The notes beneath the pieces were generated by a model. That model was given only the letters and a program-made list of their open reading frames with translations, had not been told where the DNA came from and did no database searches. This document shows positions 16,180 through 25,019 of a stretch of 64,000 nucleotides of DNA, piece by piece (the first letter of the stretch is position 1; each line of letters opens with the position of its first letter). Position numbers and translations under genes: made by a program. The stretch is from Anaerolineales bacterium (GTDB lineage: Bacteria > Chloroflexota > Anaerolineae > Anaerolineales > UBA4823), in NCBI GenBank assembly GCA_016929095.1, contig JAFGJM010000015.1, positions 1-64,000 on the forward strand. Direction: 5' to 3'.

Positions 16180-17154
16180 GTGAAAAACATTCAATACACC
16201 ACATCGCCAGGGGTGCCGCATCAAGGCATACAGGATGAATTTCTTTGTCACAAAAACGGCTCAGAATGGTGGTATTGTACAGGCTATTTAAATGACGAAG
16301 CTGGCAAGCTGTTCTCATTTCAGTTTACCCTGGCAAAGGTGCTGGTATATGGCATAAAAATGAACATACTGATGACAGCGCTTTCCGATTTTGAAACCGG
16401 CAAACACTATTATTCTCAAATGGCCATCTTTTTCGGAAAAAACGTAACCATAACGTCAGACAAAATTGGCGTAAATGGCAAAGCAGAAATGAAATTCGAT
16501 CAAGGAAAGCTTGATCTCGGGATCACGACCAAAGAATTTTCACTTTTTCTCAATATGAATGCAATTAAACCCCCGGTATGGCATTGTGATAACGGCGTAC
16601 TCAAAATGGGGATCGATGATCCCAAACAAACGACATATTATTGGTCCTATACCAACCTGGCAGCCTCCGGTAATCTGGTTTTGGGCGATGTGACATTTGA
16701 TGTAGCGGGGAAAGCCTGGTTTGATAGGCAAGGGGGCACTTATAACATCATCAATCGCTGGACGCATTGGGAGTGGTTTTCTTTGCGGTTTTTCGATGAC
16801 GAAGAGGTGATGCTGTTTTCGTTCCCACAGAACAACTACCGGGATGGTACATTTATCGATAAAGCGGGGAATTCCAGACGCATAACGGACTACCAGGTAA
16901 CACCGCTTGGATTTACTGAGGCGGGAGGTAAAAAATTTTCTTTCGGGTGGAAAGTAAAGGTGGAGAATATCAAAGACCAGGAATATACAATTATTCCAAT
17001 AATGGATGGACAACTAAATCTCACATACTATGAACTTCTAGCCGACATAAAGGATAATGAAGGTCATATTGTTGGTTATTGTGTTGTCGAATTATTGCCT
17101 GGCGTCTATAACGAGAAAATTAATGTCGGCGCGGTGCTGGCGCGAATCAAATAA
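16180..17154 (+). CDS. AttH/CrtC-like lipocalin-fold protein
   Basis: This 324-residue protein reads EWWYCTGYLNDEAGKLFSFQ near residue 28 and VAGKAWFDRQGG near 180, the paired hallmarks of the AttH / hydroxyneurosporene-synthase (CrtC) family with two lipocalin-like domains. Family enzymes hydrate isoprenoid double bonds, for example carotenoid 1,2-hydratase; others are uncharacterised. No signal peptide is seen. GTG start with a strong AAGGAGGA. No carotenoid gene is nearby, so a different substrate is likely. It is divergent from a TetR regulator and convergent with hutU. Confidence 0.78.
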   Translation: MKNIQYTTSPGVPHQGIQDEFLCHKNGSEWWYCTGYLNDEAGKLFSFQFTLAKVLVYGIKMNILMTALSDFETGKHYYSQMAIFFGKNVTITSDKIGVNGKAEMKFDQGKLDLGITTKEFSLFLNMNAIKPPVWHCDNGVLKMGIDDPKQTTYYWSYTNLAASGNLVLGDVTFDVAGKAWFDRQGGTYNIINRWTHWEWFSLRFFDDEEVMLFSFPQNNYRDGTFIDKAGNSRRITDYQVTPLGFTEAGGKKFSFGWKVKVENIKDQEYTIIPIMDGQLNLTYYELLADIKDNEGHIVGYCVVELLPGVYNEKINVGAVLARIK

Positions 17155-17208
17155 TAATAGTGAACAATATCTACCCCTGCATGCATCTCCCAACCCCCCT
17201 CCATCGGG

Positions 17209-17335
17209 CTGTCCCAAAAGAAGGCTGTCACTCTGAGTAAAGCGAAGAGTCTTTACATTACCAATTAGATGTTTCACTTCGCTTCGTGAAACACACTTCG
17301 TGCAACATGACATTTTTAACTTTTTTGACAACCCC
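17209..17335 (+). repeat. MITE-like dispersed repeat, copy 2
   Basis: It runs from GCTGTCCCAAAAGAAGGCTG to TTTTTTGACAACCCC, with CTTCGTGAAACACACTTCGT inside. The ends form imperfect inverted repeats of about 15 bp (GGGCTGTCCCAAAA versus GGGTTGTCAAAAAA). It occupies most of the 314-bp gap between the AttH-like gene and hutU. The rest is CCTGGTTGGCTGATTA-type repeat text. Confidence 0.8.
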
Positions 17336-17468
17336 TTGGCTGTAGGACAGAGGGGTAAAACCACCAGAATTAGGATCAAATAAAATCCTGGAATACTTCA
17401 TGTCCATACAGCTGGTTACCTGGTTGCATGATATCCCAGTTACCTAATTGCCTGGTTGGCTGATTATA

Positions 17469-19121
17469 TTACTTCAACATGGGCATTTTGATCCCATGGC
17501 GTTTCGCCGCCTGGATAGCAATATCGTACCCGGCATCGGCGTGACGAACGATGCCCGTACCCGGGTCGGTGGTGAGTACGCGCTGCAATCGTCGGGCTGC
17601 CTCTGGGGTACCATCTGCCACAATGACCTGCCCGGCGTGCTGGCTGAATCCGATGCCCACCCCGCCGCCATGATGGAACGACACCCAGGTCGCTCCGCCC
17701 ACCGCGTTGAGCATGGCATTCAGAATAGCCCAATCGCTTATTGCATCGCTGCCATCTTTCATGCCTTCCGTTTCCCGGTTGGGGGAAGCCACCGAACCGG
17801 CATCCAGATGATCGCGTCCAATTACAATTGGCGCTTGGATGATCCCTTTTGCGACCAATTCATTGAATTTCAAACCGGCTTGAGCGCGCTCACCGTATCC
17901 CAGCCAGCATATGCGCGAAGGCAAACCCTGGAACGGCACTTTTTGCCGCGCCATTTCCAGCCAGCGCCGCAGGTGGTTATCTGCGGGGAATAACTCCAAA
18001 ATGGCTTCGTCGGTGCGGTAAATATCTTCCGGGTCACCAGAAAGCGCCACCCAGCGGAATGGCCCCTTACCCTCGCAAAACAACGGGCGGATATAAGCCG
18101 GTACAAATCCCGGAAAATCAAAGGCATTTTTCACACCCTGGTCAAACGCACGCTGGCGTAAATTGTTGCCGTAATCGAACACTTCTGCCCCGCGGCGTTG
18201 CATCTCCAGCATGGCTTGCACGTGTTTTGCCATGGATTGATTGGCTTTACGGGCATATTCTTGTGGGTCGGAACGCCGTAGTTCTTCTGCCTGAACCACA
18301 TCAACCCCGGAGGGGATATACATGGTCACATCATGGGCGGGGGTCTGATCGGTGACCACATCCGGCGTCACGCCGCGCATGACCAATTCAGGGTAGATAT
18401 CGGCGGCGTTGCCGATTAAGCCAATCGAGCGCGGCGTTTGATTTTGGCATGCTTCGTCCACCAGGGTCATCGCTTCTTCCAGCGTGTCAACCACCATATC
18501 GACATACCCGATTTCATTGCGCCGCTTCGCCCTGTCAGGGTCCACTTCCACGATCAACCCAACCCCCTCGTTCATGGTGATCGCCAAGGGTTGAGCGCCA
18601 CCCATGCCTCCCAAACCAGCCGTCAAGACAAATTTACCTCTTAAGGAATCCCATCCTCTTTGTTTTGCCAGCGAGCCCAGGGTTTCGTATGTCCCTTGTA
18701 AAATACCTTGCGTGCCAATATAAATCCATGAACCGGCTGTCATTTGCCCATACATGATCAACCCCCGCGCCGCCAGGTCATCGAAGTGTTTCTGGGTTGC
18801 CCAATGAGGTACCAGGTTAGAGTTAGCAATCAATACTCGCGGCGCGTCCGCATGCGTTGTAAAAACCGCCACTGGTTTGCCGGATTGCACCAGCAAGGTT
18901 TCGTCATCCTCTAGATTACGCAGTGCCTCAAGGATCGCATCAAAAGATTCCCAATTCCGCGCTGCCTGGCCGCGACCGCCGTAAACAACCAGGTCTTGAG
19001 GACGTTCTGCCACCGCTGGATCCAGGTTGTTCTGGATCATGCGATAAGCTGCTTCAGTTAGCCAGGATTTACAGGTTAATTGGTCGCCGCGCGGCGCCTT
19101 GACCGTTCTTGGTGAAGACAT
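17469..19121 (-). CDS. hutU: Urocanate hydratase
   Basis: This enzyme of about 550 residues is predicted to hydrate urocanate to imidazolonepropionate in histidine degradation, using tightly bound NAD. Family marks: [20 protein letters not shown] near residue 46, [12 protein letters not shown] near 130, [19 protein letters not shown] near 155 and [10 protein letters not shown] near 185. [11 protein letters not shown] and [12 protein letters not shown] come later. Full length compared with the usual 550-560. I chose ATG 19121, six bases after AGGAG, over ATG 19127. The other hut genes are absent from the window, so histidine breakdown must be completed elsewhere. Confidence 0.96.
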   Translation of the reverse strand: MSSPRTVKAPRGDQLTCKSWLTEAAYRMIQNNLDPAVAERPQDLVVYGGRGQAARNWESFDAILEALRNLEDDETLLVQSGKPVAVFTTHADAPRVLIANSNLVPHWATQKHFDDLAARGLIMYGQMTAGSWIYIGTQGILQGTYETLGSLAKQRGWDSLRGKFVLTAGLGGMGGAQPLAITMNEGVGLIVEVDPDRAKRRNEIGYVDMVVDTLEEAMTLVDEACQNQTPRSIGLIGNAADIYPELVMRGVTPDVVTDQTPAHDVTMYIPSGVDVVQAEELRRSDPQEYARKANQSMAKHVQAMLEMQRRGAEVFDYGNNLRQRAFDQGVKNAFDFPGFVPAYIRPLFCEGKGPFRWVALSGDPEDIYRTDEAILELFPADNHLRRWLEMARQKVPFQGLPSRICWLGYGERAQAGLKFNELVAKGIIQAPIVIGRDHLDAGSVASPNRETEGMKDGSDAISDWAILNAMLNAVGGATWVSFHHGGGVGIGFSQHAGQVIVADGTPEAARRLQRVLTTDPGTGIVRHADAGYDIAIQAAKRHGIKMPMLK

Positions 19122-19328
19122 GTTCATCTCCTATTCCATATTTGAAAAAATTTCCTTCCAATCGGATAAACCGTTGCATTACAGCATAATTATATATATT
19201 TTAAACTAAAAAGTCATCGAAGCACCAATATCTATAATGTTTCAATGACCTTAATTGACTTGCAAGCCAATTACCTAACCCCAATTTATTAATTATTTTT
19301 ATTATAAATGACTCAAGGCTGTGGGGAA

Positions 19329-19748
19329 TTAATCCTCGGAAGCCGCTTTGTCTTCAATCGCTTTAGCAAAAGTTGTTTCTCGAAGTTGATTAATGAGATT
19401 CGCTTGAGCTTTGCACCAGATCGGATGTATCGGGCATTCATCAGAAAACGAACATAAGCCCGCATCGCAAACGCATTCGTTAAGGAAAATTGGACCATCT
19501 ATTGCTTCCACCACTTCGAGCAAAGTGATCTCTTCAGGTGACCGGGCAAGAGAAACGCCGCCGCGTGCCCCGCGCGATGTTTGTAATAATCCAGCTACAG
19601 ATAATTGAGATACAATCTTTGCTAAGAAGGAGGGGGGTATTTTTTGTTCATCAGCAATTTGGCTGGTGGCTGCCCGGCAATCTGAGCCCATGCGGGCAAG
19701 GAATGCCACTGCTCGAACTGCATAGTCAGCCTGACGAGTGATCTGCAT
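19329..19748 (-). CDS. Rrf2-family transcriptional regulator
   Basis: About 139 residues. The start MQITRQADYAVRAVAFLARM is the Rrf2 winged-helix N-terminus, followed by IADEQKIPPSFLAKIVSQLS and GLLQTSRGARGGVSLARSPE. A Cys cluster (CVCDAGLCSF plus DECPIHPIWC, near residues 98-117) could bind an Fe-S cluster, as in IscR/NsrR/RsrR types. ATG 19748 has AAGGAGAA. It is divergent from the UDP-glucose dehydrogenase. The target regulon is unknown; the cluster implies redox, iron or NO sensing (inference). Confidence 0.88.
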   Translation of the reverse strand: MQITRQADYAVRAVAFLARMGSDCRAATSQIADEQKIPPSFLAKIVSQLSVAGLLQTSRGARGGVSLARSPEEITLLEVVEAIDGPIFLNECVCDAGLCSFSDECPIHPIWCKAQANLINQLRETTFAKAIEDKAASED

Positions 19749-19794
19749 GGTAAATTCTCCTTCAACGAACAAACAAGATAATAATCATCTAACC

Positions 19795-19807
19795 GCGGTC
19801 AGACCGC
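19795..19807. promoter_or_regulatory. Inverted repeat between Rrf2 and UDP-glucose dehydrogenase genes
   Basis: GCGGTC-A-GACCGC is a perfect 6-bp inverted repeat 47 bp upstream of the Rrf2 start. It could be the autoregulatory operator. It does not match the IscR consensus well. Confidence 0.35.
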
Positions 19808-19991
19808 TATATTTTAGACCCTTTTTGGTTAATTTACAAGTGTCAGAGGTCACTCCGTCTAGTTATAACGGTCATAATTGATAGGCTGTTTCGATATTCA
19901 TGATTACAAACCAGAATATGGTAATATTATGGGCGTTCTCCAGAAGTCTTCGCCTGAGAGAATTCGATTTTATTTTGGAGGTTTTCAGAGA

Positions 19992-21311
19992 ATGAAACAG
20001 ATATGCGTGATTGGCGTAGGCTATGTAGGGTTGGTTACAGCCGCCAGTTTTTCAGATTTAGGAAATCGGGTCATCGCTCTTGATATCAATGAAGACAAAA
20101 TCAATGGATTAAAAAATGGCATCATGCCCATTTATGAACCGGGTTTAAAAGAGCTGGTGGATCGCAATGTCCTTTCCAAACGCCTGACCTTTACCACATC
20201 TTATCCTGAAGCCTTGCGAGGCACCGAATTTGCTTTCATCGCGGTCGGTACACCTTCCGGCGTAGATGGCGAAGCTGATTTACGCTATGTGGCAGCTTCT
20301 GCCAGATCAATCGCAGAAAATATGCAAGAACCCCTAATCGTGGTTAATAAATCCACGGTACCGGTCGGTACCGGAGACTGGGTGGCGGATATCATTCGCA
20401 GCCATCAAGCCAAACCTGTTCCGTTCTCTGTTGTATCCTGCCCCGAATTTTTACGGGAAGGTTCTGCAATCGGTGATTTTATGCAGCCGCACCGCACTGT
20501 GCTGGGTTCGCTGGACCCAGACGCTGCTGAAAAAGTTGCGCAATTACATTTGGCCTTACGCGCACCTATCGTTATTACCGATCTCCGCACGGCTGAAATG
20601 ATCAAATATGCATCCAATGCTTTTTTAGCCACCAAGATTTCCTTCATCAATGAAATAGCCAATATATGTGAAGCGCTGGGTGCAGATGTTAAAGAAGTGG
20701 CTGCCGGTATGGGCTATGATAAACGCATTGGTTCAAACTTCCTGGAAGCCGGGTTAGGCTATGGCGGTTCCTGTTTTCCTAAAGATGTGAAAGCGCTGGC
20801 ATTTATGGCCGGAGAAAAGGGACGCCACCCGCAATTACTTAATGCCGTGATGGATATCAATAATGATCGCCGCCCCACCCTGGTCAGACATCTGAAAGAG
20901 ATGCTGGGTGATTTGAAAGAAAAGACGATTGGATTACTGGGGCTTTCTTTTAAACCCAATACCGACGATATGCGCGATGCCCCCTCCATCACGATATGTG
21001 ATTTACTGCTGGCTGCCGGCGCCTCTGTAAGAGCCTATGATCCGGTGGCAATGGATATCGCCAGACCTTTGCTTCCTAATGTGACACTGTTTCCCGATCC
21101 GTATATTCTGGCGAAAGATTGCGATGCATTGATAGTGGTCACCGAATGGAACGAATTCAAGAACTTGGATTTGCTGCGAGTCAAAGAATTGATGAAACAA
21201 CCCATCATCATGGATGGCCGCAACATTTATGATCCCGATAAAATGATAAAAATGGGTTTTCGCTATCGCGGTTTAGGCCGTGGATATAACGGAAGCGCCA
21301 CAAAAAACTGA
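19992..21311 (+). CDS. ugd: UDP-glucose 6-dehydrogenase
   Basis: This enzyme of about 439 residues oxidises UDP-glucose to UDP-glucuronate with two NAD. The start [20 protein letters not shown] is the NAD-binding motif, [15 protein letters not shown] and [10 protein letters not shown] follow, and the catalytic cysteine is in [16 protein letters not shown] near residue 262. [16 protein letters not shown] opens the C-terminal domain. ATG 19992 has GGAGGTTTTCAG upstream; the frame is open to 19878 but without a better signal. It is 2 bp from a methyltransferase gene, suggesting a surface-sugar or glycolipid pathway. Confidence 0.95.
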   Translation: MKQICVIGVGYVGLVTAASFSDLGNRVIALDINEDKINGLKNGIMPIYEPGLKELVDRNVLSKRLTFTTSYPEALRGTEFAFIAVGTPSGVDGEADLRYVAASARSIAENMQEPLIVVNKSTVPVGTGDWVADIIRSHQAKPVPFSVVSCPEFLREGSAIGDFMQPHRTVLGSLDPDAAEKVAQLHLALRAPIVITDLRTAEMIKYASNAFLATKISFINEIANICEALGADVKEVAAGMGYDKRIGSNFLEAGLGYGGSCFPKDVKALAFMAGEKGRHPQLLNAVMDINNDRRPTLVRHLKEMLGDLKEKTIGLLGLSFKPNTDDMRDAPSITICDLLLAAGASVRAYDPVAMDIARPLLPNVTLFPDPYILAKDCDALIVVTEWNEFKNLDLLRVKELMKQPIIMDGRNIYDPDKMIKMGFRYRGLGRGYNGSATKN

Positions 21312-21313
21312 TC

Positions 21314-22201
21314 GTGTCGGCTGAATTGCCTCCCATTTGTGATTATGAAGGGTCTGATTACCAGGCTTCTTTTTGGGATTCCGGTAATCGAACCTACGAA
21401 GACGGTGTTGAAGCTATCGCCCTAAAAAGGCTGTTGCCGCCTGGCGGGAAGCTGTTGTTGGAAATTGGCGCCGGCGCCGGACGGAATACTCCCCGTTATA
21501 AGAATTTCGAACGTATCGTATTATTGGATTATTCCCGCTCGCAGCTTGTCCAGGCGCAAAAACGCCTGGGCAGGAGTGAGCGTTTTGTTTACGTTGTTGC
21601 CAATGTCTATCGCCTGCCTTTTGTGCCTGGGTTGTTTGATACCGCCACCATGATCCGCACCCTGCACCATCTGGCAGACGCGCCGTTGGCCTTGCGACAA
21701 ACACGGCAGGTTTTAAAATCCGGCGCCATCTTTATCCTGGAATATGCCAATAAACAAAACCTAAAAGCAATTTTGCGCTTTCTTTTGCGACGCCAGACCT
21801 GGAACCCTTTCAACCCGGAACCGGTGGAATTCGCTGAACTCAATTTCGACTTTCATCCCAAGGCGATTAGACACTGGCTGAATGATGCCGGTTTCCGCCT
21901 CGATAAACAATTGACCGTCTCCCATTATCGTTCAGCGCTGCTGAAACGTCTGTTCCCTACGGCGTGGCTGGTAACCATGGATTCCCTGGCACAACTTACT
22001 GGGAATTGGTGGCAGCTTTCACCCAGCGTGTTCACCCGTTCCACTGCTAGCGGCGATTCGCCTATTGCTTCACTGGGAGAATTTTTTCGCTGCCCGGCAT
22101 GTACCCATTTTCCTCTTGAAGAAACCCCCAATGCGATGAAATGCCCCGCCTGTGGAAAGAACTGGCCTGTCCAGGACGGAATATATCAATTCAGGGAATA
22201 A
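21314..22201 (+). CDS. SAM methyltransferase with a C-terminal zinc-ribbon
   Basis: This 295-residue protein has motif I LLLEIGAGAGRNTPRYKNFE near residue 50 and TMIRTLHHLADAPLALRQTR near 112. The C-terminus (about 255-292) has CPACTHFPLEE and CPACGKNWPVQDGIYQF, a Trm112-like zinc-ribbon fused to the enzyme. Trm112-type domains usually occur as separate partners or N-terminal parts of methyltransferases. GTG start two bases after the ugd stop, so translation is likely coupled. The target may be a glycan or lipid by context. Confidence 0.78.
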   Translation: MSAELPPICDYEGSDYQASFWDSGNRTYEDGVEAIALKRLLPPGGKLLLEIGAGAGRNTPRYKNFERIVLLDYSRSQLVQAQKRLGRSERFVYVVANVYRLPFVPGLFDTATMIRTLHHLADAPLALRQTRQVLKSGAIFILEYANKQNLKAILRFLLRRQTWNPFNPEPVEFAELNFDFHPKAIRHWLNDAGFRLDKQLTVSHYRSALLKRLFPTAWLVTMDSLAQLTGNWWQLSPSVFTRSTASGDSPIASLGEFFRCPACTHFPLEETPNAMKCPACGKNWPVQDGIYQFRE

Positions 22202-22276
22202 AAATTATGGGGGAATTCAATGATTATTCTTATTTCAATGATTGATGGGTTTTGTTTATTGTAGGGGTAATTCATG

Positions 22277-22302
22277 TAGGGGCAATTCATGAATTGCCCC
22301 TA
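22277..22302. repeat. 26-bp perfect palindrome
   Basis: A fully self-complementary sequence with half-site TAGGGGCAATTCA. It is preceded by a degenerate direct copy, GTAGGGGTAATTCAT, at 22261. It lies 76 bp after a methyltransferase stop. It resembles dispersed palindromic repeats, and no T-run follows on either strand. Confidence 0.6.
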
Positions 22303-22365
22303 ATCACATTATTTCTATTCATCTATTTAATTCTATAAATATGTCATTTTCCACCCCCCTATATC

Positions 22366-22393
22366 CCCCCATTTCAAAACCAGAAATGCGGGA
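22366..22393. repeat. C-run/A-T hairpin, intergenic family copy B
   Basis: CCCCCATTTC and GAAATGCGGG form an interrupted stem. The element is similar to those at 7644 and 31556, and it sits between the palindrome and MITE copy 3 in the 514-bp gap. Confidence 0.4.
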
Positions 22394-22491
22394 AGAAAAA
22401 AAGCGTTCCATTCCAAAATCGAAATTGGGGTTCAGCACTTCTCATCTCTAATTTTATTTGCTTTGAAATTGGGTTATACATTTTCCCCTGC

Positions 22492-22617
22492 GGTTGTCTA
22501 AAAAGTCAAAAAAGTCATGTTGCACGAAGGGTGTTTCACGAAGCGAAGCGAAACATCTAATTGATAGTGTAAAGACTCTTCGCTTCGCTCAGAGTGACAG
22601 CCTTCTTTTGGGACAGC
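22492..22617 (-). repeat. MITE-like dispersed repeat, copy 3 (inverted)
   Basis: Same element as at 7758 and 17209 in opposite orientation. It starts GGTTGTCTAAAAAGTC and ends CTTTTGGGACAG. A small open frame across it (22494-22691) is not considered a gene. It lies 99 bp upstream of the UPF0173 gene. Confidence 0.8.
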
Positions 22618-22715
22618 CCCAGGCTGGGAGGGGTAATTTTTTCCCCACCCCTATTGACACTCCCTCTATTTTCAAACTATACTTATCATAATAATCATGG
22701 TTCCTGGAGGTAAAT

Positions 22716-23399
22716 ATGACCTGTGATATAACCTGGTACGGACACGCTGCTCTTGGACTAAAGACCGGGGGCTATACTATCCTCATCGATCCATTCATTA
22801 CCGACAACCCCGTGGCAAATGTTAACGCCAACGAATTAAATCCTGATTTCATTTTGGTCAGCCACGGGCATGGCGATCACCTTGGCGATACCATACCCAT
22901 AGCCAAAAGGACAGGCGCCCTGGTTATCAGCAATCACGAAATCAGCGTCTGGCTCTCTAACCAGGGTGTGACAACCCACGGTCAACATATCGGCGGGGGG
23001 CATGAACACCCCTTTGGCTATCTGAAACTCACCCAGGCTTTGCACGGTTCCGGCTTGCCGGATGGCTCCTATGGCGGCAACCCGGCTGGTTTCTTAATGA
23101 CTACCAAAGAAGGGCTGAAAATTTACTTCGCGGGCGATACGGGTCTGTTCAGCGATATGAAGTTGATTGGTGAAGAAGGCATCGATATGGCTATCCTGCC
23201 TATTGGCGATAATTTCACCATGGGGCCCGACGATGCTTTACGGGCTGTGAAATTCCTCAATCCTAAGCACGTCCTGCCGATTCACTATAATACTTTTGAG
23301 CTCATCAGTCAGGATGCCAATTCCTGGAGCGACCGGGTAATCAAAGAAACCGGCGCTAAAGTACATGTGCTAAAGCCGGGAGAATCTATTACGATTTAA
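22716..23399 (+). CDS. UPF0173 metal-dependent hydrolase (metallo-beta-lactamase fold)
   Basis: This 227-residue protein has ITWYGHAALGLKTGGYTILI at the N-terminus. ILVSHGHGDHLGD near residue 46 is the metal-binding HxHxDH motif, YFAGDTGLFSDM near 130 gives the next ligand, and VLPIHYNTF near 188 the last. It matches UPF0173 (YtkL-like) in length and order. The substrate is not established. The ATG has TGGAGG. It is a monocistronic gene upstream of a convergent RNase Z. Confidence 0.9.
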   Translation: MTCDITWYGHAALGLKTGGYTILIDPFITDNPVANVNANELNPDFILVSHGHGDHLGDTIPIAKRTGALVISNHEISVWLSNQGVTTHGQHIGGGHEHPFGYLKLTQALHGSGLPDGSYGGNPAGFLMTTKEGLKIYFAGDTGLFSDMKLIGEEGIDMAILPIGDNFTMGPDDALRAVKFLNPKHVLPIHYNTFELISQDANSWSDRVIKETGAKVHVLKPGESITI

Positions 23400-23532
23400 G
23401 CAAACTCACGTTGTATGCTTCAGGTATATAAGGCAACAAGGGGATCAGGAAATCAGGCAACACGGCAGCCAGGAATGGCGATGACCGAGCGTTTACTCAC
23501 CTCTCACGCCTCCCTAATGACCTGATGCCTGA

Positions 23533-24495
23533 TTACCTGTTGCTTACAGCTTGTTGCTTCTTTTCGATCTTGAGACACTCCCCCGGTTTGATCTGGAACA
23601 TATCAAAATCACGCGCCACATAGGTATTAGGAAAGATTTCCTGTGCTTCAGCCAGGATATCCCGCTCACGGTAACGCCGGGATACATGGGTCAGGATAAG
23701 AGTCTTTACATTGCATCGTACTGCCAGTTCGGCGGCTTGCTTGGCGGTCAGGTGGGCAAAATCCCGCGCCATGTCCGCTTCCATGTCCATATAGGTCGAT
23801 TCGATAACCAATGCATCCACATCCCGGCATGGTTCTACCAAATTCTCGGTTTGCCCCACATCCCCGATGTGTACCAGGTGAGTCCCGGGTCGCTCCTCGC
23901 CTAACACCTGCTCGGGGTGGATAACCCTTCCATCGGGTAAAGTAATGGTCTCCCCATTCACCAGATCCCTGCGCCAGGGGCCCTGAGGAATCCCCAATGC
24001 TTCCGCCGCGTCCGATAAAAATGGACGGCGGGATTTCTCTTCGAAGATAAACCCATAACAATCTGACCCGCGATGAAAAACCGGGGTAGCAGATATGGTG
24101 AAATCCTTTGTCTCAAAAAAGGGTCCAGGGTGCAATTCCATCAACCTGACATCGATGGGGGGACGGATATTGCGCAATACGACGCCAAACAACAGATCAT
24201 GGATGCGTTCCAGGGCTGCCCTTCCGGCGTAGATTTCCAATTCTTCAATCGCTTCCCAGCGCATATAAGTCGAAAGCAAACCCGCTAGCCCTAAAATATG
24301 GTCTAAATGCCCATGTGTGATCAAAATGCGATTTAAGCGCTTAAAACCCAAACCGGAATGCAAGATTTGACGTTGGGTGCCTTCTCCACAATCGACCAGA
24401 AATCGATATTCATCGTGCATAATGACTTGAGACGATAGACCCCTATGGATGGAAGGCGCCGATGCTGACGTGCCTAAGAATAATAACTCAAACAT
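23533..24495 (-). CDS. rnz: Ribonuclease Z
   Basis: This enzyme of about 320 residues trims tRNA 3' trailers, which matters here because the tRNA-Tyr in this window lacks an encoded CCA. Marks: FELLFLGTSASAPSIHRGLS at the start, FLVDCGEGTQRQ near residue 41 and ITHGHLDHILGLAGL near 59 (HxHxDH). CYGFIFEEK and GDVGQTENL come later, and ILTHVSRRYRERD is near 265. The ATG at 24495 has a TACAAT box ending 9 bp upstream and no Shine-Dalgarno, so the mRNA may be nearly leaderless. The C-terminal tail (KKQQAVSNR) runs into intergenic repeat-like text. Confidence 0.93.
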   Translation of the reverse strand: MFELLFLGTSASAPSIHRGLSSQVIMHDEYRFLVDCGEGTQRQILHSGLGFKRLNRILITHGHLDHILGLAGLLSTYMRWEAIEELEIYAGRAALERIHDLLFGVVLRNIRPPIDVRLMELHPGPFFETKDFTISATPVFHRGSDCYGFIFEEKSRRPFLSDAAEALGIPQGPWRRDLVNGETITLPDGRVIHPEQVLGEERPGTHLVHIGDVGQTENLVEPCRDVDALVIESTYMDMEADMARDFAHLTAKQAAELAVRCNVKTLILTHVSRRYRERDILAEAQEIFPNTYVARDFDMFQIKPGECLKIEKKQQAVSNR

Positions 24496-24929
24496 ACGCC
24501 CGATATTGTACCTCATAACCATCTTATAATTCCGAGATACTAAAGGTATCGGGTATCAGTCGATAAGGCAATCAGGATATCAAAAGAAGCTATCTGCAGT
24601 CAGATATCAGTTAGTACAAATTATTAACAAATATAAATCATTAACTGCTTTCCTGCCTTCTTTATAGATTTCTTCCCGGATTCCTATTATTCCTGGCTTC
24701 CTCATTAATATTTTGTTTTCATACCAGGAAAATAAACCGCTGATTTCGCGAAATCCAATGATTACACTATTTTCAGCGTAATCAGAATAATCATAAAAAA
24801 GGCGGATCTCTGGTTTACTCATAAAATTTTTTCATTTACACATAAAAATATCGGATTGGAGATGTAAAATAGCCTTAATTTCCCTTGATACCTGATACCT
24901 TCTTCCGTAAAGTTAGATTCGATATAAAT
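24496..24929. other. AT-rich intergenic region between rnz and ftsK
   Basis: It contains repeat-like text (GGTATCGGGTATCAGTCGAT, and CCTGCCTTC / CCTGGCTTCC motifs around 24648-24706). A 71-residue frame on the minus strand (24607-24822) encodes MRKPGIIGIREEI from the repeat and has no recognisable family; I do not call it a gene. Confidence 0.5.
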
Positions 24930-24957
24930 TTAGACGACAGACCATTTGTGCTATAAT
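24930..24957 (+). promoter_or_regulatory. Extended -10 promoter of ftsK
   Basis: TGCTATAAT at 24949-24957 is a perfect extended -10 (TGnTATAAT). TTAGAC at 24930-24935 is a weak -35 with a 16-bp spacer. The ftsK ATG is 62 bp downstream, without a clear Shine-Dalgarno. Confidence 0.6.
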
Positions 24958-25019
24958 GCCCTCAGGTTCAATCTGACATATCGTGGATATCCTATCAAAT
25001 TTCCATCCAAAAAACTATC

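Noticed and set aside
22494..22691. 65-residue frame through MITE copy 3
   Set aside because: Made entirely of repeat sequence and adjacent A/T-rich text.
24607..24822. 71-residue frame on the minus strand between rnz and ftsK
   Set aside because: Much of it is translated repeat text (MRKPGIIGIREEI), no family match, and no good start signal.
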